Positions 8,273 to 17,126 of a stretch of 64,000 bases of DNA are shown piece after piece. The stretch's first letter is position 1; every line of letters starts with the position of its first letter. The stretch is taken from the NCBI RefSeq assembly GCF_023375815.1, contig NZ_CP067412.1, positions 5,208,001 through 5,272,000 of the forward strand, written 5' to 3'. A model generated the notes under the pieces. That model ran no database searches. It was not told where the DNA came from and worked only from the letters and a program-made list of their open reading frames with translations. Both the position numbers and the translations under genes were made by a program. The DNA comes from Pseudomonas sp. HS6. GTDB taxonomy: Bacteria > Pseudomonadota > Gammaproteobacteria > Pseudomonadales > Pseudomonadaceae.

Positions 8273-11104
8273 ATGTCCAACCGTGAAATATCCCGGCGCT
8301 CGTTCCTTCAGGGCGGGCTGGTGGCGGGTGTGAGCGTTACGCTCACGCCGCTCAGCAGTCAGGCGCTGGCTGCCTTGATGGAAAATAGCGTGACCGTGCC
8401 GTCCGAGCAGTGGCTCGGCAACAACGGCAAGGCACGTCAGCGTAACGATGCCTTGTCCAAGGTCTGCGGCAGCAAGGTGTTTGCCCGCGACATCCGTTCC
8501 AAGGACATGCCGGGCTGGCCGCAGCAGCAAGGCCACGCCATGTTGCTGAAAACCATCAAGGCCGACCGAATCTACGATGGCTACGACCTGTCGTGGCTCG
8601 GCGCCGATCTGCAGCCTGATCGCATCGTCACCGCTGCCGACCTGGACAAGGACGGCATCGTGTTCCCGGAAGAGCACGCCCCGGATCCTCTGCTGCCGGA
8701 AGGCAAAGTGCCGATGTTCATCGGTCACCCAGTCGCGATCCTGATCTGGAACGATTTCGAGCGTTTCCGTCAGGCCAAGAACAAACTCAAATTCAATGAC
8801 AAAGCGATTCGTTACGGTGCGCAAGTACCGTTCTACGAAGGCGATCCCTATGGCAGTTTCCGCTACGTGCGCGTCGGCGGCCCGACCTCGGCAGATGAAG
8901 ACGAATTCGCCAGCCTCAAGGACTCGATCCTGTTCCCGATGCTGAAAAACCGTCGCCCGGTGTGGAATTCCCAACCGAACCTGCACGGTAACCTGACCGA
9001 ACGCGGCCTGTTCTACGCCGACCGCATGAAGAAAGAGATCGACACGCCGCCGGACAACTGGCTGGTGTTCGACGAGCGCTACAAAACGCCGTCGATCGAG
9101 CCCGCCGCGATGGAGCCGGACAACGGCAACGGCTGGTACGACCCTACGACCAAGACGCTGCATTTTGTCGTCGCTACTCAGTGCCCGCTGGAAGCGGCAA
9201 CCGAGACCGCGAAGATGATCTCGCCGTCGCGCTTCGGCCTGGCCAACTTGAACATGCACCCGGGCTACACCGTCGGTTACGGTTCCAAGGACCACAACAT
9301 TTTCGTCTACTACGCAGCCTTGGCAGCGTTGTACGGCGCAGGTGTGCCGATTCGCCTGGCCAACGACCGCTACGAGCAGTTCCAGAGCGGCATCAAGCGC
9401 CACCCGTTCGACATCCGCTACCAGTTGGCGGTGGACAAGACCGATCACAGCTTCAAGATTTTCCGCGCCGAAATGAGCGTCGATGGTGGCGGTCGGATCA
9501 ACTACAGCCCGTCGGTGGCCGCCGTTGGCGCCACTGCGGCGCAGTCGATCTACTACATGCCGCAAAACGACCTGCAAGTTACCGCTTACCACTCCCGTGG
9601 AGTTGAGGCTGGTTCGATGCGCGGCTACGGCACGTTGCAGAGCATGGCTTCCACCGAAATGATGGTCGACGAAATCGCCGACCGCCTCGGTGTCGATGCG
9701 ATCGATCTGCGTCGCAAGAATGCGCTGCGTTCCGGGATGAAAAACACCCAGGGCGCGATTCCGGCCGGTGCGTTGCGCCTGCACGAGATCCTCGACAAGG
9801 CTTCACTGCACGAAGTCTGGAAAAACCGCGACGCGATAAAGAAACAGCGCGAAGCGGCGGATCCGGACAACTGGTACGGCGTCGGTTTCGCCATTTGCCA
9901 GAAAGACTTCGGCACCGGTTCCGAGGCGCCGATGGCCAGCATCGAATTCACCGCTGACGGGCGCATTTCCTTGCGTCATATCGGTATTGAGATCGGCACC
10001 GGCATGTCCACCTCGCAAGCTTTGGTGGTGGCTGACTTCCTCGGCAGCCCGGCTCACGACGTGAAGACCGGCGAGACAGAATGGAAGGAAATGCAGCTGG
10101 TTACTGCCGGCAACCCTTACATCATGAGCCAGGCCGAACAGGACAATTTCCTGCGTAACCCGCGCTGGGTCGGCAAGCTGGCATCGGCTTCGTCCGCGAC
10201 CAACTCCGCCTACTACTTCAGCCACGCCACCCGTGAAGCGGCACGCGTGCTGTTCAATCACGGTCTGTGGCCGGCGGCACTGGAAATCTGGCGTCAGGGC
10301 CCGTACGGCGGCCAGGCCAACCCCTACGTGGTGCGTCGCGAAGATGCGCATTGGGTCGACGGCAAACTGACCGCCAACGGCATGCAGCCGCTGAGCTTTG
10401 AAGAGTTGGCCAAACGCGCCCACGAGCGCGGTCTGGTTACCGCCGCCACGGTCCATGGTTTCAACCGCTGGAGCTGGGCAGAAGCCGAATACAGCATCGA
10501 CGGCGTGCGCGAGCGTCTGCCGCTCGACGGTCTGGCCGTGAAGTACGGCGACGGCGCTCCGAAAGCCAAGAAAGCGCAGATGACCAGCGACGGTTTCCAT
10601 CTGCTGGATCGGCAGAACATCGCCTATCCGGTGGTTCAACTGAACAACGCCGCCGTGACTTACTACAGCCCGGTGGCGACGCTGGTCGAGTTGAAGGTCA
10701 ACAAAGGTTCGGCAGAAGTCGAAGTGCTCAACCATCACTCGTGGCTGGAGTGCGGTCGGGTGCTAGTCGAGGAATTGGTTCGTGGCCAGCTCGAAGGCGG
10801 TATCGCCATGGGCATCGGTCACGCCTTGATGGAAGAAATGCCGCTGTACGAAGGCGGGCCGGGGGAGGGTGACTGGAACTTCAACCGTTATCGCCTGCCG
10901 ATGGCGCGCCATGTGGCGGTGTGGAAGCAGACGTCGGAAATCCTGCCACCGCTGTCGCCAAGCGACCCGTCCAAAGGCATCGCCGAAGTGGTGATGATCC
11001 CGGTGGTCGGCGCCATCGGTAACGCCGTGGCGCACGCCATCGGTAAACGTGTTCGCGATCTTCCAATCACTGCTGCGCGCATCAAGGAGGCCCTCAATGG
11101 CTAA
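8273..11104 (+). CDS. Molybdopterin-binding subunit of a periplasmic aldehyde/N-heterocycle dehydrogenase
   Basis: The 943-residue large subunit of a xanthine-oxidase-family molybdenum hydroxylase. Residues 8-9 are the twin arginines of a Tat signal (RRSFLQGG) followed by a hydrophobic stretch to about residue 33, so the folded cofactor-loaded enzyme is exported. A conserved Glu near the C-terminus (KGIAEVVMIP) fits the catalytic glutamate of the family. The overall form is that of IorB and membrane-linked aldehyde dehydrogenases, which pass electrons to a cytochrome c subunit, not to NAD. That fits the neighbours: the 2Fe-2S subunit overlaps by 8 bp and a tri-haem cytochrome follows. The substrate (aldehyde or aromatic N-heterocycle) cannot be settled from sequence. 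Confidence 0.88.
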   Translation: MSNREISRRSFLQGGLVAGVSVTLTPLSSQALAALMENSVTVPSEQWLGNNGKARQRNDALSKVCGSKVFARDIRSKDMPGWPQQQGHAMLLKTIKADRIYDGYDLSWLGADLQPDRIVTAADLDKDGIVFPEEHAPDPLLPEGKVPMFIGHPVAILIWNDFERFRQAKNKLKFNDKAIRYGAQVPFYEGDPYGSFRYVRVGGPTSADEDEFASLKDSILFPMLKNRRPVWNSQPNLHGNLTERGLFYADRMKKEIDTPPDNWLVFDERYKTPSIEPAAMEPDNGNGWYDPTTKTLHFVVATQCPLEAATETAKMISPSRFGLANLNMHPGYTVGYGSKDHNIFVYYAALAALYGAGVPIRLANDRYEQFQSGIKRHPFDIRYQLAVDKTDHSFKIFRAEMSVDGGGRINYSPSVAAVGATAAQSIYYMPQNDLQVTAYHSRGVEAGSMRGYGTLQSMASTEMMVDEIADRLGVDAIDLRRKNALRSGMKNTQGAIPAGALRLHEILDKASLHEVWKNRDAIKKQREAADPDNWYGVGFAICQKDFGTGSEAPMASIEFTADGRISLRHIGIEIGTGMSTSQALVVADFLGSPAHDVKTGETEWKEMQLVTAGNPYIMSQAEQDNFLRNPRWVGKLASASSATNSAYYFSHATREAARVLFNHGLWPAALEIWRQGPYGGQANPYVVRREDAHWVDGKLTANGMQPLSFEELAKRAHERGLVTAATVHGFNRWSWAEAEYSIDGVRERLPLDGLAVKYGDGAPKAKKAQMTSDGFHLLDRQNIAYPVVQLNNAAVTYYSPVATLVELKVNKGSAEVEVLNHHSWLECGRVLVEELVRGQLEGGIAMGIGHALMEEMPLYEGGPGEGDWNFNRYRLPMARHVAVWKQTSEILPPLSPSDPSKGIAEVVMIPVVGAIGNAVAHAIGKRVRDLPITAARIKEALNG

Positions 11105-11636
11105 CCGTCCGCTTCAACTGACCCTCAACGGTCAAACCGTCGGCCCGGTGGACATCCCTGATGACCTGCCGATGATCGACTACCTGCACGAATACAAGAA
11201 TCTGACCGGTTCGCGCCTGGGCTGCGGCCAGGGCATCTGCCACGCCTGCGTGGTGATCGTCGACAACCAGGACGGCACCAGCGAAGAAGTGCGCACCTGC
11301 ATCACTGGCGCGCATTACTTCGAGGGCAAGAAAGTCCGCACCATCGAAGGCCACGCCAAGCGTGACGAGCAAGGCCAGGTGACCGAGCTGAACCCGATCC
11401 AGCAGCGTTTCGTCGATGAATTTGCCTTTCAGTGCAGCTACTGCGCACCGGGTTTCGTCAATGCCGCGACCGTGCTGGTGGAAAAGCTGCAACGCCAGCC
11501 CATCGTCAAAAGCAAACTGGAACAAGTCATCGAGGACAGCCTCGGCCATCATGTCTGCCGTTGCACCGGGTACGTGCGTTACTACAACGCCACTCGCAAC
11601 GTGCTGACCGATCTCGGCCTGGTCAAGGAGGGTTAA
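11097..11636 (+). CDS. 2Fe-2S subunit of the molybdenum hydroxylase
   Basis: A 179-residue electron-transfer subunit with two [2Fe-2S] clusters. The plant-type ferredoxin cluster uses Cys43, 48, 51 and 68 (CGQGICHAC, then C). The second cluster, in the all-helical domain, uses Cys113, 116, 154 and 156 (CSYC and CRC). ATG 11097 is chosen because AAGGAGG stands 5-12 bp upstream and the ferredoxin domain then starts normally; a longer in-frame extension lies inside the upstream gene. It has no signal peptide and presumably travels with the large subunit through Tat as a complex. Confidence 0.93.
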   Translation: MANRPLQLTLNGQTVGPVDIPDDLPMIDYLHEYKNLTGSRLGCGQGICHACVVIVDNQDGTSEEVRTCITGAHYFEGKKVRTIEGHAKRDEQGQVTELNPIQQRFVDEFAFQCSYCAPGFVNAATVLVEKLQRQPIVKSKLEQVIEDSLGHHVCRCTGYVRYYNATRNVLTDLGLVKEG

Positions 11637-11638
11637 GC

Positions 11639-12874
11639 ATGAAGCGATTACTGACCCGCCTGACCCTGGCGGTCGGGCTGGCTGCGCCTGTGTTGGCGGC
11701 GCATGCGGATGATCAGGTCAAGCGCGGCGAATACCTCGCCCGCGCGGCCGACTGCATGGCCTGCCACACGGCGCCCGGCGGTGCACCATTTGCCGGCGGT
11801 CTGCCGATCGTGTCGCCGTTCGGCACGATCTACGGCACCAACATCACCCCGAGCAAGGAGCACGGCATCGGTCTGTACAACGATGACGAGTTTTTCGCTG
11901 CGCTGACTGAAGGCAAGCGTCGTGATGGCGCCAACCTGTACCCGGCGATGCCGTACACCTCGTATCACTTGATGCCGCGTGCGGATTCGGATGCGATTCA
12001 CGCGTACCTGAAAACCATCGAGCCAATCGAGCGCGCCGCACCAGTGACGAGCCTGAGCTTCCCGTTCAACGTGCGTCCGGGCCTGATGGGCTGGAACATG
12101 ATGTACGGCAAAGCCTTGAAGCTGGAGCCTGCCGAAGGCAAAAGTGATGCCTGGAAGCGCGGCCAGTACATGGTCGAAGTGCTTGGTCACTGCGGCGAAT
12201 GCCATACGCCACGCGGCCTGCCGGGCGCGATGCAGTTGGACAAGCGACTGACCGGAGGCATCCTCAACGGCTATCTGGCACCGAGCCTGCTGGCGACGGA
12301 TCTGGCGGCGCGCGGCTGGAACCATCAGGATCTGAGCACGTTCCTCAAGCACGGCATGAGCGCCCAGGGCACGATGTTCAACGAGATGTTCCCGGTGTTC
12401 CACAACAGCACCCAGGGCCTGAATGATCCGGATCTGGCGGCGATGGCGACTTTCCTGCTCGGCGACAAGCCGCCAGCGGCGAAAGAGCTGACCGACGTGC
12501 CGGTGGAAAAACTCAGTGCCAGCGCTCAACGCGGCCGTCAGGAATACTTGAACGTCTGCGCTGGCTGTCACGCCGCCGGTGGCGAAGGCAAACCGCACAT
12601 CGCGGTGGCCATGCGCGGCAACACCACGCTGCGTCTGGAAGATCCGCGCAATCTCGTTCGAGTGATCGAGGACGGCATCGGCGAACAGAAATTCGCCGGG
12701 TTCGAACACATGCAGCCGATGCCCGGTTTTGCCGACAAGCTCAGCGCTGAACAACTGACCGATCTGCTGAACTACCTGCGTCAGGGTTGGGGTGGTCAGT
12801 CTGCTGAATTGGCGGTGGGCGATGTGCAGAAGCTCAAGGTTGACGCCCCGTCCATCGAGCACAAGGCGCACTGA
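11639..12874 (+). CDS. Tri-haem cytochrome c subunit of the molybdenum hydroxylase
   Basis: A 411-residue protein with a Sec signal peptide (about residues 1-23, cut after AHA) and three CxxCH haem sites: CMACH at 39-43, CGECH at 185-189 and CAGCH at 307-311. This is the layout of the cytochrome subunits of membrane-bound alcohol, gluconate and aldehyde dehydrogenases. It should take electrons from the 2Fe-2S subunit and pass them to ubiquinone or the respiratory chain on the periplasmic side. It begins 2 bp after the 2Fe-2S gene, and the XdhC-type gene begins 2 bp after it. Confidence 0.93.
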   Translation: MKRLLTRLTLAVGLAAPVLAAHADDQVKRGEYLARAADCMACHTAPGGAPFAGGLPIVSPFGTIYGTNITPSKEHGIGLYNDDEFFAALTEGKRRDGANLYPAMPYTSYHLMPRADSDAIHAYLKTIEPIERAAPVTSLSFPFNVRPGLMGWNMMYGKALKLEPAEGKSDAWKRGQYMVEVLGHCGECHTPRGLPGAMQLDKRLTGGILNGYLAPSLLATDLAARGWNHQDLSTFLKHGMSAQGTMFNEMFPVFHNSTQGLNDPDLAAMATFLLGDKPPAAKELTDVPVEKLSASAQRGRQEYLNVCAGCHAAGGEGKPHIAVAMRGNTTLRLEDPRNLVRVIEDGIGEQKFAGFEHMQPMPGFADKLSAEQLTDLLNYLRQGWGGQSAELAVGDVQKLKVDAPSIEHKAH

Positions 12875-12876
12875 TC

Positions 12877-13848
12877 ATGCAGCATCTCGATCTGCAGGTT
12901 GTGCGGCGAGCACTGGAATGGTCGACGGCGGGGCAGCGCATCTGGCTCTGCACCGTGCTGACGACCTACGGCTCGGCGCCTCGCGCGCCAGGTTCGCTGC
13001 TGGCGGTGAACGACGTCGGGCAGTGGATCGGGTCGCTGTCCGGTGGTTGCGTCGAGGAAGATTTTCTCGAGCGCGTCGCTGAAGGTGCGTTTCTCGATGC
13101 GATCAATGTCGTGCGTTATGGCGAAGGTGACGATCCTCGTTCGCGGGTCAGCCTGCCGTGTGGTGGCATCCTCGATGTACTGGTAGAGAAATTTGACGCC
13201 GACTGCGATGTGCAGGCGCATCTGCGTGAGCTCGAATCAGCGTTGTTGGGTCAGCGCCGGTTGATTCGCGAGGTCGATCTAGCCACTGGCGCGCGCAGCG
13301 TGTTTGCAGATCGCGAGCAAGGTGCGCGGATCGAGCGTGAAATCGATCGGGTACGGATCCGCATCGGGGCTGCCCAGCGTTTGTTGCTGGCCGGCTATTC
13401 CAGCGTGGCGCAGGCGTGTGCGGAGTTCGCGGTCGGTCTCGGCTTCGAAGTGATTCTCTGCGACCCGCGTGACGAGGTGCTGGAGGGCGTGGTGCTCAAT
13501 GGTGTGGAGATTCGCCGGCAACTGCCGTCGGTGTTCATCGCCGATGGCGGCTGTCACCGTGATACGGCGGTGGTGGCGTTGACCCACGATCCGCGTATCG
13601 ACGATCTGGCGATGATGGAGGCCGTTCGCACCGAGGCTTTCTACATCGGTGTGATGGGCTCGCAGCAGACGTCGCAGAAGCGCTTCGAGCGTTTACGTCG
13701 GATTGGCGGCCTGGGGGAGGGCGAGCTGGCGCGGATCCATGCGCCGATCGGACTTAACCTCGGCAGCAAGACCCCATCGGAAATTGCCTTGGCGGTGCTG
13801 GCGGATATCCTGCGGATTCGCAGCGGGATTGCGCGGGATCAGCTGTAG
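12877..13848 (+). CDS. XdhC family molybdenum-cofactor insertion/maturation protein
   Basis: A 323-residue member of the XdhC/CoxI family, which bind molybdenum cofactor, promote its sulfuration and hand it to xanthine-oxidase-type enzymes. The N-terminal XdhC/CoxI domain contains TTYGSAPRAPGS and GSLSGGCVEEDF. The C-terminal half is Rossmann-like (LLLAGYSSVAQACAEFA) with YIGVMGSQQTSQKRF. It is the last gene of the operon and probably matures the enzyme encoded upstream. Confidence 0.92.
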   Translation: MQHLDLQVVRRALEWSTAGQRIWLCTVLTTYGSAPRAPGSLLAVNDVGQWIGSLSGGCVEEDFLERVAEGAFLDAINVVRYGEGDDPRSRVSLPCGGILDVLVEKFDADCDVQAHLRELESALLGQRRLIREVDLATGARSVFADREQGARIEREIDRVRIRIGAAQRLLLAGYSSVAQACAEFAVGLGFEVILCDPRDEVLEGVVLNGVEIRRQLPSVFIADGGCHRDTAVVALTHDPRIDDLAMMEAVRTEAFYIGVMGSQQTSQKRFERLRRIGGLGEGELARIHAPIGLNLGSKTPSEIALAVLADILRIRSGIARDQL

Positions 13849-13864
13849 TTCGTGCTGGATGTAA

Positions 13865-13894
13865 AAAGGGCCGCTTTTCAGCGGCCCTTTTTTT
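13865..13894. terminator. Bidirectional terminator between the xdhC-type gene and the FAD oxidoreductase
   Basis: AAAGGGCCGC/GCGGCCCTTT stem with A and T runs on both sides, placed between two convergent genes. Confidence 0.85.
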
Positions 13895-13899
13895 GCGCG

Positions 13900-15183
13900 T
13901 TAGAAACCGAGCTTGTCGCGCAGTCCGTAGTACCAGGCGCCCAGTGCGGCAAACGGCGTGCGCAGCAATTGCCCGCCGGGGAATGGATAGTGCGGCAGAT
14001 CGGCAAACGCATCGAAGCGCTCGGCCTGGCCTCGCAGTGCTTCGGCCAATACCTTGCCGGCCAGGTGCGTGTACGTAACACCATGGCCGCTGCAACCCTG
14101 GGAGTAATAGATGTTGTCGCCCAGGCGCCCGACCTGAGGCAGGCGCGACAGGGTCAGCAGGAAATTGCCGGTCCAGGCGTAGTCGATCTTCACATCCTTG
14201 AGTTGTGGGAAAGCCTTGAGCATTTTCGGGCGGATGATCGCCTCGATATTCGCCGGATCCCGCGCGCCATACACCACGCCGCCGCCGAAAATCAGGCGTT
14301 TGTCGCCGGTGAGACGGTAGTAGTCGAGCAAGTAATTGCAGTCTTCGACGCAGTAATCCTGCGGTAGCAGGGTTTTGGCCAGTTCATCGCCGAGGGGTTC
14401 AGTAGTAATGACCTGAGTGCCGCAGGGCATCGATTTGGCTGCCAGTTCCGGCACCAGATTGCCAAGGTAGGCGTTACCGGCAACGATGATGAATTTGGCC
14501 CTGACCTTGCCCTGCGGCGTATGCACGACCGGGTTGGCGCCGCGTTCTATGCGCACTGCGGGCGACTGCTCATAGATAGTGCCACCCAGGGATTCCACGG
14601 CGGCGGCTTCGCCCAGCGCCAGGTTAAGCGGGTGAATATGGCCGCCGCTCATATCGAGCATGCCACCGACGTATTGATCGCAGGCCACCACTTCGCGGAT
14701 GCGCCGTTCATCGAGCAGTTCAAGCTGTGTGTGCCCGAAACGCTCCCACAGGCGTTTCTGCGCTTCCAGGTGACCCATCTGCTTCGCGGTGATTGCAGCG
14801 AATACACCGCCGTCCTTCAGGTCGCACTGGATGTTGTACCTGCTGACGCGATCACGAATGATCCGGCCGCCCTCGAATGCCATCTGCCCGAGCAATTGAG
14901 CCTGCTTCGGGCCGACGCTGCGCTCGATCACATCGATGTCACGACTGTAGCTGTTGACGATTTGCCCGCCGTTGCGCCCAGAAGCACCGAAACCGACTTT
15001 GGCGGCTTCCAGCACGGTCACACGAAAACCGTTTTCCAGCAGGAACAGGGCCGAGGAAAGTCCCGTATAACCAGCGCCAATCACACAGACATCCGTCTCC
15101 ACGTCATCCTGCAGGGCAGGGCGTGGTGGTACGGCGTTGGCCGACGCCGCGTAATAAGACTCTGGGTAAGGGGTGTTCGCCAT
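13900..15183 (-). CDS. FAD-dependent amine oxidoreductase (DAO fold, PuuB-like)
   Basis: A 427-residue protein of the D-amino-acid oxidase/glycine oxidase fold. The ADP-binding Rossmann motif VCVIGAGYTGLSS stands at about residues 32-44, the FGASGRNGGQI segment typical of gamma-glutamylputrescine oxidoreductases follows at about 79-89, and a C-terminal GCSGHGVTYTHLAGK completes the FAD site. The best guess is oxidation of a polyamine derivative (PuuB type), but other amines are possible. It is monocistronic on the minus strand, convergent with the hydroxylase operon. Confidence 0.85.
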   Translation of the reverse strand: MANTPYPESYYAASANAVPPRPALQDDVETDVCVIGAGYTGLSSALFLLENGFRVTVLEAAKVGFGASGRNGGQIVNSYSRDIDVIERSVGPKQAQLLGQMAFEGGRIIRDRVSRYNIQCDLKDGGVFAAITAKQMGHLEAQKRLWERFGHTQLELLDERRIREVVACDQYVGGMLDMSGGHIHPLNLALGEAAAVESLGGTIYEQSPAVRIERGANPVVHTPQGKVRAKFIIVAGNAYLGNLVPELAAKSMPCGTQVITTEPLGDELAKTLLPQDYCVEDCNYLLDYYRLTGDKRLIFGGGVVYGARDPANIEAIIRPKMLKAFPQLKDVKIDYAWTGNFLLTLSRLPQVGRLGDNIYYSQGCSGHGVTYTHLAGKVLAEALRGQAERFDAFADLPHYPFPGGQLLRTPFAALGAWYYGLRDKLGF

Positions 15184-15326
15184 CCTGCAGCCTCTGTTTA
15201 ATATATTTTACGAGTGCGACGATCCTACCCGAGTTGAAAAACCTCCGCCAGCCACCGGGAAATCTTCTTGCGGCGGGTCGAAATTAAATATTTTGCATAT
15301 TCATAGGGTTAGGTGAAAAAAAGGTG

Positions 15327-15354
15327 TTGACACCCCTCCGGAATTCCGTAGAAT
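15327..15354 (+). promoter_or_regulatory. Sigma70 promoter of tRNA-Val(GAC)
   Basis: TTGACA (15327-15332), a 16-bp spacer and TAGAAT (15349-15354), with a GC-rich discriminator GCCGCC and the tRNA 13 bp downstream. Confidence 0.75.
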
Positions 15355-15367
15355 GCCGCCTCACAGC

Positions 15368-15444
15368 AGGCACGTAGCTCAGTTGGTTAGAGCACCACCT
15401 TGACATGGTGGGGGTCGTTGGTTCGAGTCCAATCGCGCCTACCA
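15368..15444 (+). tRNA. tRNA-Val (anticodon GAC)
   Basis: A 77-nt cloverleaf: D arm GCTC-AGTTGGTTA-GAGC, anticodon loop TTGACAT, T arm TTGG-TTCGAGT-CCAA, encoded CCA. The acceptor stem AGGCACG/CGCGCCT has an A-C mismatch at the fifth pair; all other pairs are standard. Confidence 0.95.
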
Positions 15445-15718
15445 AACAAAATCCGCTCTGCTGGGCGGTCTAGAAGGGCTCACCGAAAGGTGGGCCCTTT
15501 TTTGTTGTCTGCGATTTTTACATCCCTCATTTCATAACCTGAGTTCTGCAAAGCTCGTCGTTCGGGCTTGGGCATCTCTGGGCGGTAGTGCCGTCACCGC
15601 ATCGACTCATTTTTTTTGTATCTTTCGAACCGTTTGAGCCGGCTGAATCCTGGTCGGAGTCGTGCGGCTCAGTTGTGCAGTTCGAATCAGATTCGTCTTC
15701 GCGTTTTTGGGCTCGGAG
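15445..15718 (+). other. Downstream flank of tRNA-Val(GAC)
   Basis: A 274-bp region with the tRNA terminator at 15474-15502. After it I see no supported gene; short open frames here are weak. Base composition begins to drop toward the AT-rich stretch that follows. Confidence 0.4.
15474..15502 (+). terminator. Rho-independent terminator of tRNA-Val(GAC)
   Basis: AGGGCTCACC/GGTGGGCCCT stem with a GAAA loop and a T6 run. Confidence 0.85.
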
Positions 15719-16024
15719 TTACGACTTGAAATCTTTTTGCTGTTCGTCTCTTTTCCATTGAAGCCATGACGCTTGGGTGTGTGGATCGGCATATTCACCA
15801 CTCGGCAATCGAGGGAGGCTCATCAAGCCGTTTAGTCTTTTCAGGCTGTGTTCAAATTCTTCCCGATACAGGCGAACAGGCACTGCGCGCGGTGTGGCGC
15901 TTTCCAGCCCCATAAGCATTTTCAGAGCTCTGCCTAGCCTCCTGGCATATCGTTGCGTGTGGGGCGTAGTGATTGCGGCCTTACTGTTCAAGCCATCGAA
16001 TGGTTTAGTCACCCGAAACTCCAT
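15719..16024 (-). CDS. Hypothetical protein, 101 aa
   Basis: I do not recognise a family. The basic 101-residue product has a C-terminal segment HTQASWLQWKRDEQQ that recalls small Pseudomonas and phage hypotheticals ending in a TQ..W..W motif, which is why I prefer this frame to the overlapping ones. The ATG at 16024 lacks a convincing ribosome site, so a later start is possible. It lies in an AT-rich stretch beside tRNA-Val and could be imported. There is no operon partner. Confidence 0.4.
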   Translation of the reverse strand: MEFRVTKPFDGLNSKAAITTPHTQRYARRLGRALKMLMGLESATPRAVPVRLYREEFEHSLKRLNGLMSLPRLPSGEYADPHTQASWLQWKRDEQQKDFKS

Positions 16025-16154
16025 TAGAAATAAGAATTCGGGCGTTTTAAGCCAGATCGCCTGATGAGTATGTAGGACTTATCTGATTCTGATGAGAGTA
16101 GCTTCCTGCAAGTGATTTTTTGATCTTCGAAATCTCTACGACCATAAAAATAGT

Positions 16155-16311
16155 GTGGATATTTAACGGCTTACGATTTTATTTAACCAACCGGTTATCA
16201 AAAATACGTTGTTACATACTGAAAAAATCAGTAATATCCGCCCCGCGTTCACCACCACGGTTTATGCATTTTTAAATCCCAAGCTCCCATCAGCTGCTTG
16301 GGATTTTTTTT
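16155..16311 (+). ncRNA. Candidate small RNA of about 155 nt
   Basis: Inferred only from a promoter-like sequence at 16120-16148 and a strong Rho-independent terminator at 16274-16311, with no sensible reading frame between. I recognise no known Pseudomonas small RNA. It could equally be the tail of a degraded gene. Confidence 0.25.
16274..16311 (+). terminator. Orphan Rho-independent terminator
   Basis: AATCCCAAGC/GCTTGGGATT stem with an 11-nt loop and a T8-9 run. No protein gene ends shortly before it on the plus strand. Confidence 0.75.
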
Positions 16312-16456
16312 GCCTGCGATTTGCCTCTCCTCCAAACTTCCGTCCTACCGACTCTCTCAACCTGCGTGCCTTTCTGGTGCTGCATCGGGCAAGTTCACAC
16401 GTTTTCGACTACTACTGTCTGGCCGATTTCCATTTCAGTCTGGCGGGGGTTCATCG

Positions 16457-16912
16457 ATGCTGGTTCATTGGTTTCTTGCTGCTGTCCATCTGCTGGCATT
16501 TGCCCTGGGTTTCTGGGCCGTGTTGACGCGCGGAACGGCATTCAGCCGACTGGCTGCCGGGGCTGGTGATGTTCGGCGAGTTCTGCTCGCTGACAACCTG
16601 TGGGGGATATCTGCGCTGGTGCTGCTGGTCACGGGTGGCATGCGAGCTTTTGGCGGTTATGAGAAGGGCGCCGATTACTATCTACATCAGCCGCTGTTCC
16701 ATTTGAAGATGACGCTATTTGTGCTGATTCTGCTTCTGGAACTCGCGCCGATGATTACATTGATCAAATGGCGCGTCGGTCAGGCGCGCGGGACTCCCCT
16801 CGACATTGGGCGGGCCAAAGTGTTTGCACGAATCAGTCACGCCGAAGCGCTGTTGCTGGTTCTGATGGTGATAGCAGCCACCGGAATGGCGCGTGGGGTG
16901 ACGTTCGGCTAG
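16457..16912 (+). CDS. DUF2214 family membrane protein
   Basis: A 151-residue protein with about four membrane segments. It matches the DUF2214 layout, with the signature around LLADNLWGISALVLLVTGGMR and YYLHQPLFHLKMTLF in the second and third segments. Function is unknown; it is an inner-membrane protein. ATG 16457 is chosen because the sequence before it in frame is polar and unlike the family, and GGCGGGGG stands just upstream. It has no operon partner. Confidence 0.82.
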   Translation: MLVHWFLAAVHLLAFALGFWAVLTRGTAFSRLAAGAGDVRRVLLADNLWGISALVLLVTGGMRAFGGYEKGADYYLHQPLFHLKMTLFVLILLLELAPMITLIKWRVGQARGTPLDIGRAKVFARISHAEALLLVLMVIAATGMARGVTFG

Positions 16913-17126
16913 TTGGGCGCCATTCCCTGCTTTTATTCGGAAACGTCCGACAGCCAGCCACTGAAATGATGGTTAGTATCGATTGCGAGGAAGGGGAGGG
17001 AGTTGCAGCAGGAGGGGAAATAACCTGCGCCGTCACCAATGAGGTGGGGGATGGCAATACGGCGCTCGGATCTTTAGCCAGTCATTACGCGAAGGTGAAC
17101 GGACTGGCTACTGACTGCGGCAGGGC

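Larger units (their letters stand above)
16025..16456 (+). other. AT-rich intergenic region with an orphan terminator
   Basis: A 432-bp region clearly richer in A+T than its surroundings. It contains a promoter-like pair (TTGATC at 16120-16125, 17 bp, CATAAA at 16143-16148) and a strong terminator at 16274-16311, with no gene between them on the plus strand. See the candidate small RNA. The remainder (16312-16456) is the leader of the DUF2214 gene. Confidence 0.5.

Noticed and set aside
8189..9784. A 531-codon frame antisense to the molybdopterin subunit
   Set aside because: Shadow of a clear gene on the other strand, with no motif or ribosome site.
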